A stretch of DNA of 11,569 nt from Bdellovibrionales bacterium. Its GTDB lineage: Bacteria; Bdellovibrionota; Bacteriovoracia; Bacteriovoracales; Bacteriovoracaceae. Shown here piece after piece: positions 4,944-11,569 of this stretch. Below the pieces are notes generated by a model. The model had not been told where the DNA came from and searched no databases. It worked only from the letters and a program-made list of their open reading frames with translations. How positions within the stretch are numbered: the stretch's first letter is position 1; each line of letters opens with the position of its first letter. The stretch is from NCBI GenBank assembly GCA_005791855.1, contig SXUH01000425.1, positions 1 through 11,569 of the forward strand, given 5' to 3'. The position numbers and the translations under genes are program-made.

Positions 4944-6395
4944 ATGCAAATTCCTACACACTTTCCGGCCCAGCCTAAAGAGATCTGGGGATATTTCCAT
5001 GCCATCAACCAGATCCCCAGGCCCTCTAGGCACGAAGAAAAGTTCCGGGAATTTATCTTAAAAGAAGCCGAAAGATTGAAGTTCAAGACCCACGTCGATG
5101 GCGTCGGGAACGTCATCGTCTACGTTCCGGCGAGCGCGGGGTACGAGGATCACGAAACCGTGATCATCCAGAACCACATGGACATGGTGACGGACGCGAC
5201 CCCGGACCGGAAGATCAACTTCAACCAGGATCCCATCGTGACCTTCCGAGACGGAGAGTGGATCAAGGCCGACCGGACGACCCTCGGGGCGGATAACGGC
5301 ATCGGCTGCGCCGCCGCGCTCGCGCTGATGGAAGACCGGTCCATCGCGCACCCGCCGCTGGAACTCCTCTTCACCATCGACGAAGAGACGGGCCTCAAGG
5401 GCGCCTGGGGCGTGGACGCCGAGCACCTCCGGGGGAAGAAGATGATCAACCTCGACACCGAAGAGTGGGGGAGCCTCTACATCGGCTGCGCGGGCGGGAT
5501 CGACTACGAGTTCAAGAAAACCGTCCAGCTGGTCCCGTCTCTGATCGACGGCGCGGCGGTGAAGCTCGTGGCGGGCGGGTTCCTCGGGGGCCACTCCGGG
5601 GTCGACATCCACGAGCAGCGCGGGAACGCCATCAAGTTTCTCATCGACTGGGTCAAGGCCCTCCCGGAGGGGAGCTTCGAGCTCGCCGAGTGGAGGGGAG
5701 GGAAGGCCCATAACATCATCCCGCGGGACGCCTTCGCCGTCATCAAGCTCAAGGACCCGAGCCTAGCCCGGGCCGCGGCCGAGAAGGTCACGGCGCGCTG
5801 GCAGTCCTACCTGCCGGCCAACGACAGGAAGTTCTTCGCTCGCGTCGAAGAAGCAGAGGCCGGGGCGACGGAGGTGGTCAGCGGGACCGACCTCCGACTC
5901 CTCCTCGCCTTCCTCACGGCCTTCCCCCACGGCGCCCACTCCTACGATCTGGCGAGCAACAAGGAACTCGTTTCCATGAGTAACAACCTGGCCATCTCCC
6001 TCTTGGTCCGGAGCCAGTTCTACCTCCAGAGCTCGCTGCGCTTCTTCGACCGGAACGAGTGCGTCTCCCTCGAGAACCAGGTGACCGCGCTCGCCGAAGG
6101 CTTCGGCGTCGAGGTCACCAAGAACGGCGAGTACCCGAGCTGGAAGCCGATCCGGGACAACAAGCTCCTGGGCCTGGTCTCGGAGAAGTACGAGGCGCTC
6201 TTCAAGAAGAAGGCGAAGGTCACCGCGATCCACGCGGGCCTCGAGTGCGGGATCCTGCGGGACAAGATCGGTCCGATCGACGCCGTCTCCTTCGGCCCTA
6301 CCATCATGGGAGCGCACTCCCCGGACGAGCGGGTCCACATCCCGACGGTGGAGACGTTCTGGTCGCTCCTCAAAGAAGTCCTGAAGAGTTTATAA
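4944..6395 (+). CDS. pepD: Aminoacyl-histidine dipeptidase PepD (peptidase M20C, cytosol non-specific dipeptidase)
   Basis: At 483 aa it is essentially the size of Escherichia coli PepD. Zinc and catalytic residues are in register: His78 and Asp80 in NHMDMV, Asp117 in GADNGIG, Glu147 (general base) and Glu148 in TIDEETG, Asp171 in NLDTEE, and C-terminal His458 in [25 protein letters not shown] (about 214-231) begins the lid/dimerisation domain. The enzyme hydrolyses Xaa-His and many other dipeptides in the cytoplasm, returning amino acids from peptide uptake or protein turnover. The start ATG 4944 has GAGG (4934-4937) six bases upstream; no other start is plausible. The first 25 or so codons are AT-richer than the GC-biased remainder. 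A four-helix membrane protein gene follows after ten bases, so the two probably form an operon. All recognised active-site residues are present. Confidence 0.96.
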   Translation: MQIPTHFPAQPKEIWGYFHAINQIPRPSRHEEKFREFILKEAERLKFKTHVDGVGNVIVYVPASAGYEDHETVIIQNHMDMVTDATPDRKINFNQDPIVTFRDGEWIKADRTTLGADNGIGCAAALALMEDRSIAHPPLELLFTIDEETGLKGAWGVDAEHLRGKKMINLDTEEWGSLYIGCAGGIDYEFKKTVQLVPSLIDGAAVKLVAGGFLGGHSGVDIHEQRGNAIKFLIDWVKALPEGSFELAEWRGGKAHNIIPRDAFAVIKLKDPSLARAAAEKVTARWQSYLPANDRKFFARVEEAEAGATEVVSGTDLRLLLAFLTAFPHGAHSYDLASNKELVSMSNNLAISLLVRSQFYLQSSLRFFDRNECVSLENQVTALAEGFGVEVTKNGEYPSWKPIRDNKLLGLVSEKYEALFKKKAKVTAIHAGLECGILRDKIGPIDAVSFGPTIMGAHSPDERVHIPTVETFWSLLKEVLKSL

Positions 6396-6405
6396 CGGAG
6401 GCTCC

Positions 6406-6756
6406 ATGATCACCTACGAGAACTACAAAATCATCCACCTCACCGCCATCGTGATCCTCGTCTCCGGGCTGTCCATCAGCTTCTTTGGCGCGGGTACCAG
6501 GGCGATCAAGGTCGTCACCGGCATCGCCACCCTCCTGACCCTGGTCGGCGGGATGGGCCTCATGGCCCGGATGGGGATCGGCCACACCGGCGGCTGGCCC
6601 CTCTGGATCAAGCTCAAGATGGGGATCTGGTTCGCCGTCGGGATCGGCGGCGCCGTCGTCGCGCGGAGGTTCCCGAAGTACGGCCGGCTCGCCTACGGCG
6701 CTACCCTCGTCCTCTTCTGTGTCGCCGCCACGGTCGCGAACTACAAATTCGAGTAG
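6406..6756 (+). CDS. Small four-helix inner-membrane protein (possibly SirB-like)
   Basis: The 116-aa protein has four predicted membrane helices: about residues 9-28, 33-54, 67-87 and 94-113. There is no signal peptide. The short loop [21 protein letters not shown] (55-75) between helices 2 and 3 contains His60 and a W-x-x-K-L/V motif. Small four-helix proteins with an N-terminal K-x-x-H-L and this W-x-K-x-K segment occur widely in Proteobacteria and Bacteroidetes and are sometimes labelled SirB-like. I cannot confirm that family and assign no function. The start ATG 6406 has GGAGG (6397-6401) immediately upstream, and the gene begins ten bases after the pepD stop, so it is probably co-transcribed. 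No hairpin terminator follows. Confidence 0.75.
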   Translation: MITYENYKIIHLTAIVILVSGLSISFFGAGTRAIKVVTGIATLLTLVGGMGLMARMGIGHTGGWPLWIKLKMGIWFAVGIGGAVVARRFPKYGRLAYGATLVLFCVAATVANYKFE

Positions 6757-6815
6757 GCGGGTCGGGAGAAGCGTCAAAAATCCTGCTTTTTCCTTCCAAT
6801 TTCTCGAGAATGACC

Positions 6816-6821
6816 TAGAAT
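6816..6821 (+). promoter_or_regulatory. -10 element abutting the yggT start codon
   Basis: TAGAAT, a five-of-six -10 element, ends eight bases before the ATG at 6830, so transcription would begin at about 6827-6830. The sequence 16-18 bases upstream (CTTCCA/TTCCAA) is a poor -35. The same TAGAATAAAA string occurs at 8218-8227 ahead of the outer-membrane protein gene. Confidence 0.45.
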
Positions 6822-6829
6822 AAAAACTT

Positions 6830-7051
6830 ATGATCGATGCGATTCTTCAGATCCTTATCTACATTCTGATAATTGATATCATCATCAGCTATTTCCCCGA
6901 CCTGCGGTCGCAGAAGTGGGCACAGTCACTTCACGAGGTTGCCGAGATCCCCCAGAGGCCCATCCGGAACCTACTGCCGCGAAATCTGCCGCTTGATCCT
7001 ACCACGATGATAGTGATCATTCTGATCCAGATTCTGATGCACTTCGTATGA
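6830..7051 (+). CDS. YggT family membrane protein, single-repeat form
   Basis: The 73-aa protein has two hydrophobic helices (about residues 2-21 and 58-72). Between them lies the conserved YggT signature: a Y-F-P/S-W-F-like turn after helix 1, then IPQRPIRNLLPRNLPLDPT (40-58), equivalent to the family's D-P-x-L-x-P-I-R-R-x-x-P-x-x-x-x-x-D-x-S. E. coli YggT has two such units; this is a one-unit version, as in many Gram-positive and cyanobacterial members. The family is linked to membrane integrity, osmotic tolerance and, in some lineages, division-site or plastid membrane organisation; the role here is unknown. There is no Shine-Dalgarno sequence before ATG 6830, and a TAGAAT -10 lies eight bases upstream, pointing to a leaderless message. 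Codon use is much less GC-biased than in the neighbours throughout. A 269-aa gene follows after ten bases. Confidence 0.88.
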   Translation: MIDAILQILIYILIIDIIISYFPDLRSQKWAQSLHEVAEIPQRPIRNLLPRNLPLDPTTMIVIILIQILMHFV

Positions 7052-7061
7052 GAGGATTGTC

Positions 7062-7871
7062 ATGGATGAAATCGAATTCTTAGTACAGGAAACCTTCAAG
7101 CACTTCGACGAGAACTACGGCCAGCCGGAGACCCCGGAGCTCCCCCTCGTCTTCCGGGAGAAGGAAGCCCACGGCGAGCTCCCGACCACCGCCGGGATCC
7201 TCTACCACATCCAGAAGACCACCTCCGTGTTCGTCATCCGCACCGTCGTGAGCCGGAACATCCGCGAGGACTTCGCCGCGATCACGAAGAACCCGCAGGA
7301 CTTCCCGAACCTGCGGCTCCTCGAGGCGGGGGAGGGGTTCGACCCGCAGAGCCTGCGGTTCTTCCTGCTGGAGAACCCGCTCCACGCGGAGATCATCCAC
7401 GACCAGCTCAACAACCGCCGGTTCCCGATCCACGAAGAGCGCATGTGCAACCTCTCGGACCCGGGCTTCAGCTGGTGGCTGAAGAAGACCGGGAAGGGGT
7501 TCCACATCTCCTTCACGCTCTCGGTGGGCCTCGGTGACGATACGGTGAAGCTCGGGCCCCTCGGGGACAAGGAGCTGGCCGTGAAGAACTTCCAACTCCT
7601 CGAGTCTCTCGCCACGGCCTCGGGCCTTGCGATGAACATCCAGAACGAAGTCAACCGGGTCCAGTTCAGCGAGTGCGAGCAGTTCCTCCAGGAAGAGCTC
7701 TGCGACCTCTTCGAGTACGGAGTGATCAACGATACCCTCCGGCAGCTCTTCAAGATCCTCTCGCGGCAGTCGAAGGATCTCACGCAGCTCGAGTCCGTGT
7801 GGTTCTACCTCGAGGAGCTCGCGGCCATGCGGCGGTTCTGGATCCAGATCCAGTACAATCTCAACAGCTAG
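7062..7871 (+). CDS. Unrecognised soluble protein (269 aa) in operon with yggT
   Basis: I do not recognise this protein. It has no signal peptide or membrane segment and looks cytoplasmic. Residues about 40-160 alternate predicted strands (TTSVFVIRTVVS, RLLEAGEGF, LRFFLLENPLH, GFHISFTLSVGLGDDTVKLGP), suggesting a mixed alpha/beta domain. Residues about 172-262 look entirely helical (VKNFQLLESLATASGLAMNI, CEQFLQEELCDLFEYG, VWFYLEELAAMRRFWIQIQ). A Trp pair occurs at SWWLKKTGKGFH (137-148). The start ATG 7062 has AGAGGA (7051-7056) five bases upstream and directly follows the yggT stop, so co-expression is likely and a job at the membrane or envelope is possible (inference only). The first codons are AT-rich, the remainder strongly GC-biased. 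The stop overlaps the facing 81-aa gene by four bases. Confidence 0.75.
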   Translation: MDEIEFLVQETFKHFDENYGQPETPELPLVFREKEAHGELPTTAGILYHIQKTTSVFVIRTVVSRNIREDFAAITKNPQDFPNLRLLEAGEGFDPQSLRFFLLENPLHAEIIHDQLNNRRFPIHEERMCNLSDPGFSWWLKKTGKGFHISFTLSVGLGDDTVKLGPLGDKELAVKNFQLLESLATASGLAMNIQNEVNRVQFSECEQFLQEELCDLFEYGVINDTLRQLFKILSRQSKDLTQLESVWFYLEELAAMRRFWIQIQYNLNS

Positions 7872-8113
7872 TGTTCGTGGCTTCTTGATTTATCTTCGTA
7901 CTTCGCCGCGAGGTAGCCCGTGACCATGAGCTGCGCGAGCATCCCGAGCTCCTCGTCATCTTTAATTCCGTAGAAATCTTCGATGTGCTGTACAAAAATT
8001 TCAACGTCGTCGTCCTGCAGGTGCGTTTCGACCATCGCCATCATGTCTTCCGATTCCATCTTTTCTAAATTCTCGAAGAAAGATGTAAGAATTTGTCGTT
8101 TCTGAGATGTCAT
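7868..8113 (-). CDS. Small acidic protein of unknown function (81 aa)
   Basis: This is a short, soluble and mostly helical-looking protein with many Asp, Glu and Met residues: FFENLEKMESEDMMAMVETHLQ, then DDDVEIFVQHIEDFYGIKDDEE, then LGMLAQLMVTGYLAAKYE. No known domain is recognised. The composition (amphipathic helices separated by acidic turns) suggests a small helical bundle or a partner protein rather than an enzyme. The gene is credible because GAAGGAAG lies five bases before its ATG and a TATAAA -10 (8167-8162) lies about 50 bases upstream. Codon bias is weaker than in the big neighbours through most of the gene. It overlaps the end of the 269-aa gene by four bases and diverges from the outer-membrane protein gene across a promoter region with an inverted repeat. 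Confidence 0.7.
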   Translation of the reverse strand: MTSQKRQILTSFFENLEKMESEDMMAMVETHLQDDDVEIFVQHIEDFYGIKDDEELGMLAQLMVTGYLAAKYEDKSRSHEH

Positions 8114-8161
8114 AAAACTTCCTTCGGTGTCATTATTGCACCACGAAAAAGATGTTGTCTT

Positions 8162-8190
8162 TTTATAAAGTACATGAGAACTACTGAATA
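8162..8190 (-). promoter_or_regulatory. Possible promoter of the 81-aa acidic protein gene
   Basis: On the minus strand TATTCA (8190-8185) and TATAAA (8167-8162) are spaced by 17 bases. The -10 matches at five of six positions, while the -35 is poor. The leader would be about 40 bases. The -10 is embedded in the left arm of the inverted repeat. Confidence 0.35.
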
Positions 8191-8200
8191 GTACTTTGTA
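8164..8200. repeat. Near-perfect inverted repeat in a divergent promoter region (candidate operator)
   Basis: TATAAAGTAC (8164-8173) and GTACTTTGTA (8191-8200) are reverse complements at nine of ten positions, with 17 bases between. The left arm overlaps the likely -10 (TATAAA, minus strand) of the 81-aa gene, and the right arm overlaps the -35 region of the outer-membrane protein gene. An extra short palindrome, TACT-GAAT-AGTA (8182-8193), lies between. Dimeric regulator binding is inferred. Confidence 0.4.
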
Positions 8201-8223
8201 TTCTAGACAAAATTGCTTAGAAT
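8196..8223 (+). promoter_or_regulatory. Possible promoter of the outer-membrane protein gene
   Basis: TTGTAT (8196-8201), a weak -35, is followed after 16 bases by TAGAAT (8218-8223), a five-of-six -10. Transcription would start near 8231, about 40 bases before the ATG at 8272. The -35 is inside the right arm of the inverted repeat. Confidence 0.4.
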
Positions 8224-8271
8224 AAAAGGTATTGAAAAATTTAAATCAATTGTAAGGAAGGCGTCACCATT

Positions 8272-9219
8272 ATGAAAAGATCTTTTACACTGTTGTTGAG
8301 TCTATCAGTCATCTCGTCATTCGCGTGGTCCGCTCCCCAAACCAAAAAAGTTTCCAACACCGAAGTCGTTGAGACGAGAAGCGACTTCCAGAAATTCTCC
8401 GACCGGTTGAAGATCGGGTATTTCGGAGTCGTGACCTCTCCGCACCTCGAGGACATCGAAAACGGTCACTGGGAAAACGCCGGGATCTCTCCGGAGTTCG
8501 GCATGGCCGGAAGCGGAGAAGGGAAGAACCGAGACACCTGGCCTACCAACATCTGGCACCAGCTCAGCTTCAACTATAACTTCGGCGCGAAGATGAACTT
8601 CGTCTTCAACCCACGATTCATGACTCCGCTCGCCCATCCGGTCGACATGAAGAAGCCGGAAGACCGCTCCCTCATCGCCCTCGAGGACTTCCTCGTCGGC
8701 TTCCAGGGCGTGGTGGTCTCGGACGAAGCGAAGAAGCTCAACCTGTGGATCCGTCCGGCGATCCGACTCCCGACCAGCCGGCTTTCTAGGAATAATCCGA
8801 ACGCCGGGTTCGGCAAGCTCACTCACCAGAACGAGCTCGCCTACAACCTGACCTACGACTTCACCAAGACCTTCCAGGTGAGCCTCTTCGGCCAGCTCCG
8901 ACAGTGGATCTACGAAGACCGGTACAACCTCTCTCGGTTCAGAATCTCCACGTCTCCGAACTTCACCATCGGCATCGACGAAACCACCCGGTTCCAGGTC
9001 TACTACAACAACATGCTCGAGAACAACAAGCGCCACAAGTCGATCAACGGGAAGGACCCGGTGTTCAAAGACGTCTGGCAGGGCCTCCAGGTCGGGATCA
9101 ACAAGGACGTCACCAAGAAGCTCAACGTCTACCCGTACGTGGAGTACTTCGTGAACGACGTTCCGCTGTCGATGAAGTCCGCTTACATCGGGGCCTGGAT
9201 CTCGTACCAAATCAAGTAA
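8272..9219 (+). CDS. Exported protein, probable outer-membrane beta-barrel (315 aa)
   Basis: A Sec signal peptide (MKRS, hydrophobic FTLLLSLSVISSFAW, cleavage probably after Ser20) is followed by a chain of about 295 residues. It is rich in Asn, Phe, Tyr and Lys, with alternating polar/hydrophobic segments typical of transmembrane beta-strands: RLKIGYFGVVTSP, NIWHQLSFNYNFGAKMNFVFNPRF, LNLWIRPAIRLP, ELAYNLTYDFTKTFQVSLFG, TRFQVYYNNML, KLNVYPYVEYFV, and a last strand AYIGAWISYQIK. No Cys is present. Similar unassigned barrel proteins are common in predatory and deltaproteobacterial genomes; I cannot name a family or substrate. The start ATG 8272 has AAGGAAGG (8254-8261), about ten bases away. 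The first 20 codons are AT-rich. A hairpin terminator follows immediately, making this a single-gene transcription unit divergent from the 81-aa gene. Confidence 0.75.
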   Translation: MKRSFTLLLSLSVISSFAWSAPQTKKVSNTEVVETRSDFQKFSDRLKIGYFGVVTSPHLEDIENGHWENAGISPEFGMAGSGEGKNRDTWPTNIWHQLSFNYNFGAKMNFVFNPRFMTPLAHPVDMKKPEDRSLIALEDFLVGFQGVVVSDEAKKLNLWIRPAIRLPTSRLSRNNPNAGFGKLTHQNELAYNLTYDFTKTFQVSLFGQLRQWIYEDRYNLSRFRISTSPNFTIGIDETTRFQVYYNNMLENNKRHKSINGKDPVFKDVWQGLQVGINKDVTKKLNVYPYVEYFVNDVPLSMKSAYIGAWISYQIK

Positions 9220-9224
9220 GCAAG

Positions 9225-9253
9225 AAGGCTCCTCCGGGAGCCTTTTTTTTTTT
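9225..9253 (+). terminator. Intrinsic terminator after the outer-membrane protein gene
   Basis: The stem AAGGCTCC (9225-9232) pairs perfectly with GGAGCCTT (9237-9244) around a TCCG loop, and a run of 11 T follows to 9253. It begins six bases after the stop. The facing tolC-type gene ends at 9256, so the hairpin may also stop minus-strand transcription, but its U-run on that strand is short. Confidence 0.93.
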
Positions 9254-9255
9254 AC

Positions 9256-10644
9256 CTATTTTTCCCCGGTGCTCACCAGGGCCTGGTACTGGAGTAGCGT
9301 GTTCATGAAGGAGAGGCGGGCCTCGTGGAAGGACGCTTCCGCACTGGCCTGGGCCTGCTCGCGGATGTTCACGAGGAAGAGGTTCCCGCCGCCGGTCTTG
9401 AGCTTATAGGTTTCCGAAGCGACGAGCTCCTTGGACTTCGAGAATTCGATCTCGGATTGCCGGACCTGCTCGAGCTGCAGCTGGAGGGCCCGCCGGAGGG
9501 CCAGGACCTCGACCTTGTAGGCCTGCTGGCCATAGCTCAGTTCTCTGCGCGCGACCATCCGCCGGGCGCCCGCGGCCGCGATGTTCCCCTTCCCGAGGTT
9601 CCATTCGATGGGGATGCTCACCTGGGCCATGACCATGAGGTAGTCCCGGGGCATGTTCGGATGCTCCACCGTCCGCTGGTAGTACTCGGTGGACACGTCG
9701 ACCTGGGGCTTCAGCGCCTGCCGGGCGAGGTCCAGATCAACGTCGGTCTTTCCCACATTGAGGGCGAGCGCCTGCAGGTCAGGCCGCCGCTTCATCAGCT
9801 CGTCGACGTCGGACTTGAGGTCGATGTTCCCGAGGAGGGCCGCGAGGTCGGCGGGGTAGTCTTCGTAGGCTTCCTCCGCGCTCGGGAGGATCGGAGCCCC
9901 GGTCTCGTCTCGGTAGAAGAGGGAGAGCGCGTACTCCGCCCGCAGCAACCGCTCCGCCGCCGCCTGGAGGGAACCCTTCCGGCTCGCGACGTACTGCTCG
10001 TTCTCCGTCACGACGATGGTCGCGATGTCACCCTTCTTGCTCCGGGTGAGGAGGTAGTCGTTTCGAAGCTTGCCGTTCTTCACGAGCTCTTCGTAGGCGG
10101 ACTTCACTTTCTGGGCCGTGACCCATTCCCAGTAGGCGAGCTCCCCGGCGCGGCCGACGTCGAGGACGGTCAGGTCCTTCTCGGCCCGGGCGATCTTCGC
10201 GTCGTACTTCGCGTTCCGGAGGGCCGCCCGGTCCGGGTCGATGAGGAGGTTCCTCCAGAGAGAGGCGCGGAGGCCGACCAGGGAGTAGTTTCCGTACTGC
10301 CCGGTTGGGTTCCCCGTGTTGTAGAGCGGGGAGAGGGCCCCGGCGGCGTTTCCGATCTGCTCGGATCCCGCGTAGACCTTCGAGTTGGCGAACCGCAGAG
10401 GCTTCTCGAGCTGCGTCCGCGAGATCGTCGTGTTCCAGTCGTGCTTGGTCTGCCTTCGGTAATCGGACACGACCCTCGCGTCGAAGGCACCGCGGGCTCC
10501 GACCACGCCCTGCTCGCCGGCCCGGAGCTTATCCATCGCCGCGAGGACGGACGGGTGGTGCCGGAGAGAACTTTCCCGCACCTTCGCGGGCGAGAGGCCC
10601 GCGTAGACCGGCGTAGCGAGTAAGAAGAGGACAGCGTACTTCAT
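9256..10644 (-). CDS. TolC-family outer-membrane channel protein
   Basis: This is a 462-aa outer-membrane efflux protein. A short signal peptide (MKYAVLFLLATPVYA, then Gly16) is followed by two tandem OEP repeats. The second carries RRPDLQALALNVGKTDVDLDLARQALKPQVDVS (286-318) with the RPDL motif typical of the family, and the late GGGNLFLVNIREQAQ (418-432) equivalence helix turn. Long helical stretches (150-245 and 355-455) would form the periplasmic tunnel. Such trimers are the exit duct of type I secretion and tripartite efflux systems. The start is ATG 10644, with GGAG six bases upstream inside the end of the hlyD-type gene. The frame stays open further upstream, but that extension lies over hlyD and lacks export features. 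It begins two bases after the hlyD stop, so the genes are tightly coupled. It ends three bases from the T-run of the facing terminator. Confidence 0.93.
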   Translation of the reverse strand: MKYAVLFLLATPVYAGLSPAKVRESSLRHHPSVLAAMDKLRAGEQGVVGARGAFDARVVSDYRRQTKHDWNTTISRTQLEKPLRFANSKVYAGSEQIGNAAGALSPLYNTGNPTGQYGNYSLVGLRASLWRNLLIDPDRAALRNAKYDAKIARAEKDLTVLDVGRAGELAYWEWVTAQKVKSAYEELVKNGKLRNDYLLTRSKKGDIATIVVTENEQYVASRKGSLQAAAERLLRAEYALSLFYRDETGAPILPSAEEAYEDYPADLAALLGNIDLKSDVDELMKRRPDLQALALNVGKTDVDLDLARQALKPQVDVSTEYYQRTVEHPNMPRDYLMVMAQVSIPIEWNLGKGNIAAAGARRMVARRELSYGQQAYKVEVLALRRALQLQLEQVRQSEIEFSKSKELVASETYKLKTGGGNLFLVNIREQAQASAEASFHEARLSFMNTLLQYQALVSTGEK

Positions 10645-10646
10645 GG

Positions 10647-11569
10647 CTACTCCGGGATGTCGTTGGTTGAAGCTTCGAGGGCGCCGGGGGCGGAGTCGAG
10701 CGACGGCGGGAAGCCGTTGAACTGTCGCCAGAGCTCGTAGCCGAGGGCCACCTTGTTCAGGAGGATCCAGCCGTTCACGCGGGTCCCCTGCCGGATGAAC
10801 CGCGAGGCGGGCCACTTCTCATCCTTCTCCGGAACCACGATGACCCGGAAGAGGCCTTCGGTGTTCGCCGTCTGGTCGACGAAGCTCACCACGCCGCCGA
10901 AGGTCCCGACCGCCACCGAGGGCCAGCCGGAGAACTGGATCGCGGGCCAGCCTTCGAACTGGAGCCGGACCTTCCGGCCCTCGTAGACGAGGGGGAGGTC
11001 GTTCCCTTTGACGAAGATCTGCGCCGAGAGCTTGTCGCTCTTCGGGACGAAGATCGCCACCACCTGACCCTGGTTCACCACGATGGAGCTGGTTCCGACC
11101 AGCAGCCGGACGATGGTTCCGTCGGCCGGGGCGTTCACCAGCTGGCTCTGCTGCCGCGTGACCTTGGACTGGACCTGCGTGTACGCCGAGAGGGCCTGGG
11201 CTTCGGCGGACTGGGCGTTCTTGTAGGCGATGGTCGCCTGCTCCATGTCCTTCCGCGAGCTGATGCCCTTGGCGTAGAGGTCCTTCTGCCGGTCGTAGTC
11301 GAACTTCGCCGTGTTCGCCACCGCCACCGCGGCGTCGTACTGGCTCTTCACGGCGCTGCTCTCGACCTCGAGCCGGGACATGTAGTTCGGGTCGATGTCG
11401 ATGATCTCCATGATCGGATCTCCCAGCTTCACGTAGGAGCCTTCCTTCACGAACCACTTCTTGATCCGGCCCGTGACGGTGGCGTGGACGTTCTGGACCC
11501 GGTCCTGGGGGAGGTAGGCGAGGACCTTCCCGGCGCCGTCGGCGGTCTGCTGCCACGGGATGGCGATGA
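10647..11569 (-). CDS. HlyD-family periplasmic adaptor (membrane fusion protein), 5' end outside window
   Basis: The frame is open to the right edge, beyond the GTG at 11450 that could be mistaken for a start: the upstream part reads IAIPWQQTADGAGKVLAYLPQDRVQNV, and PWxQTAxGxGxV is the known start of the beta domain in a group of HlyD adaptors. The visible 306 residues then hold the first lipoyl half (VTGRIKKWFVKEGSYVKLGD), a helical hairpin (about 65-140, VESSAVKSQYDAAVAVANTA onward), the second lipoyl half (NAPADGTIVRLLVGTSS through GQVVAIFVP), and a beta-barrel and membrane-proximal part ending GWILLNKVALGYELWRQFNG. These adaptors link an inner-membrane pump to a TolC duct; the tolC-type gene follows two bases later. 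The partner, probably an ABC transporter, should lie past the right edge. The N-terminal anchor and start codon are not visible. Confidence 0.92.
   Translation of the reverse strand, partial: IAIPWQQTADGAGKVLAYLPQDRVQNVHATVTGRIKKWFVKEGSYVKLGDPIMEIIDIDPNYMSRLEVESSAVKSQYDAAVAVANTAKFDYDRQKDLYAKGISSRKDMEQATIAYKNAQSAEAQALSAYTQVQSKVTRQQSQLVNAPADGTIVRLLVGTSSIVVNQGQVVAIFVPKSDKLSAQIFVKGNDLPLVYEGRKVRLQFEGWPAIQFSGWPSVAVGTFGGVVSFVDQTANTEGLFRVIVVPEKDEKWPASRFIRQGTRVNGWILLNKVALGYELWRQFNGFPPSLDSAPGALEASTNDIPE

Noticed and set aside
8317..9210. 297-aa open frame on the minus strand opposite the outer-membrane protein gene
   Set aside because: No start signals, low-complexity composition, and the plus-strand gene has a signal peptide, ribosome-binding site and terminator.
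9325..10623. 432-aa open frame on the plus strand across the tolC-type gene
   Set aside because: It is rich in Arg, Gly, Glu and Val with no domain, and lies antisense to a well-supported gene. The strong C/G third-position bias removes stops from the opposite strand and creates long empty frames.
10645..10815. N-terminal extension of the tolC-type protein
   Set aside because: The extension overlaps hlyD, is Arg/Pro-rich, and would bury the clear signal peptide that starts at 10644.
11448..11450. GTG as the start of the HlyD-type protein
   Set aside because: The frame continues upstream to the window edge with conserved adaptor sequence (PWQQTADG, GRIKKWF), so the protein is truncated by the window, not by this codon.

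Overview
The window looks like a chromosomal segment of a Gram-negative bacterium. It carries a ClpA-type chaperone, a TolC/HlyD envelope-spanning export pair, a YggT protein, a DUF502 membrane protein and several Sec-exported proteins. Most genes are GC-rich with very strong C/G third-position codon bias, while the gaps between genes are short and AT-rich. Together with a tiny Lys/Ala-rich histone-like protein, this suggests a Bdellovibrionota or other former deltaproteobacterial lineage. That placement is inference, because no rRNA or other decisive marker is present. I see no tRNA, rRNA, CRISPR array, insertion sequence, phage gene or attachment site.

Layout. 1-462 (+): C-terminal end of clpA. 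463-680: AT-rich spacer with a perfect 10-bp inverted repeat. 681-812 (+): 43-aa Lys/Ala/Thr histone-like gene with a strong ribosome-binding site and a hairpin terminator at 831-857, which also closes the facing MFS gene (879-2249, -). 2297-3540 (+): DUF502 membrane protein overlapping by ATGA a methyltransferase with a zinc knuckle. 3534-4064 (-): dCMP deaminase, overlapping the methyltransferase tail to tail. 4167-4487 (+): rhodanese-like domain lacking the catalytic Cys. 4489-4812 (-): small exported two-Cys protein. 4944-6756 (+): pepD dipeptidase followed by a four-helix membrane protein. 6830-7871 (+): yggT, apparently leaderless, then an unrecognised 269-aa protein. 7868-8113 (-): 81-aa acidic protein. 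8272-9219 (+): probable outer-membrane beta-barrel, with a terminator at 9225-9253. 9256-11569 (-): hlyD-type adaptor (5' end outside the window) and tolC-type outer-membrane channel.

How the genes fit together. The only clear multi-gene machine is the HlyD-TolC pair, the periplasmic and outer-membrane parts of a type I secretion or efflux system whose inner-membrane pump should lie beyond the right edge. The rest is a set of one- and two-gene transcription units in alternating orientation. Convergent genes abut or overlap by a few bases, and divergent genes share short promoter regions. Two of these regions (4065-4166 and 4813-4943) contain recognisable back-to-back promoters, and a third (8114-8271) contains a near-perfect inverted repeat that overlaps both proposed promoters. 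I found no convincing new multi-gene defence or mobile system. The more unusual items are the histone-like microgene, the Cys-less rhodanese, the leaderless yggT start, the putative operator at 8164-8200, a non-optimal codon patch in the middle of the MFS gene, and the AT-rich codon ramps at the starts of promoter-proximal genes.
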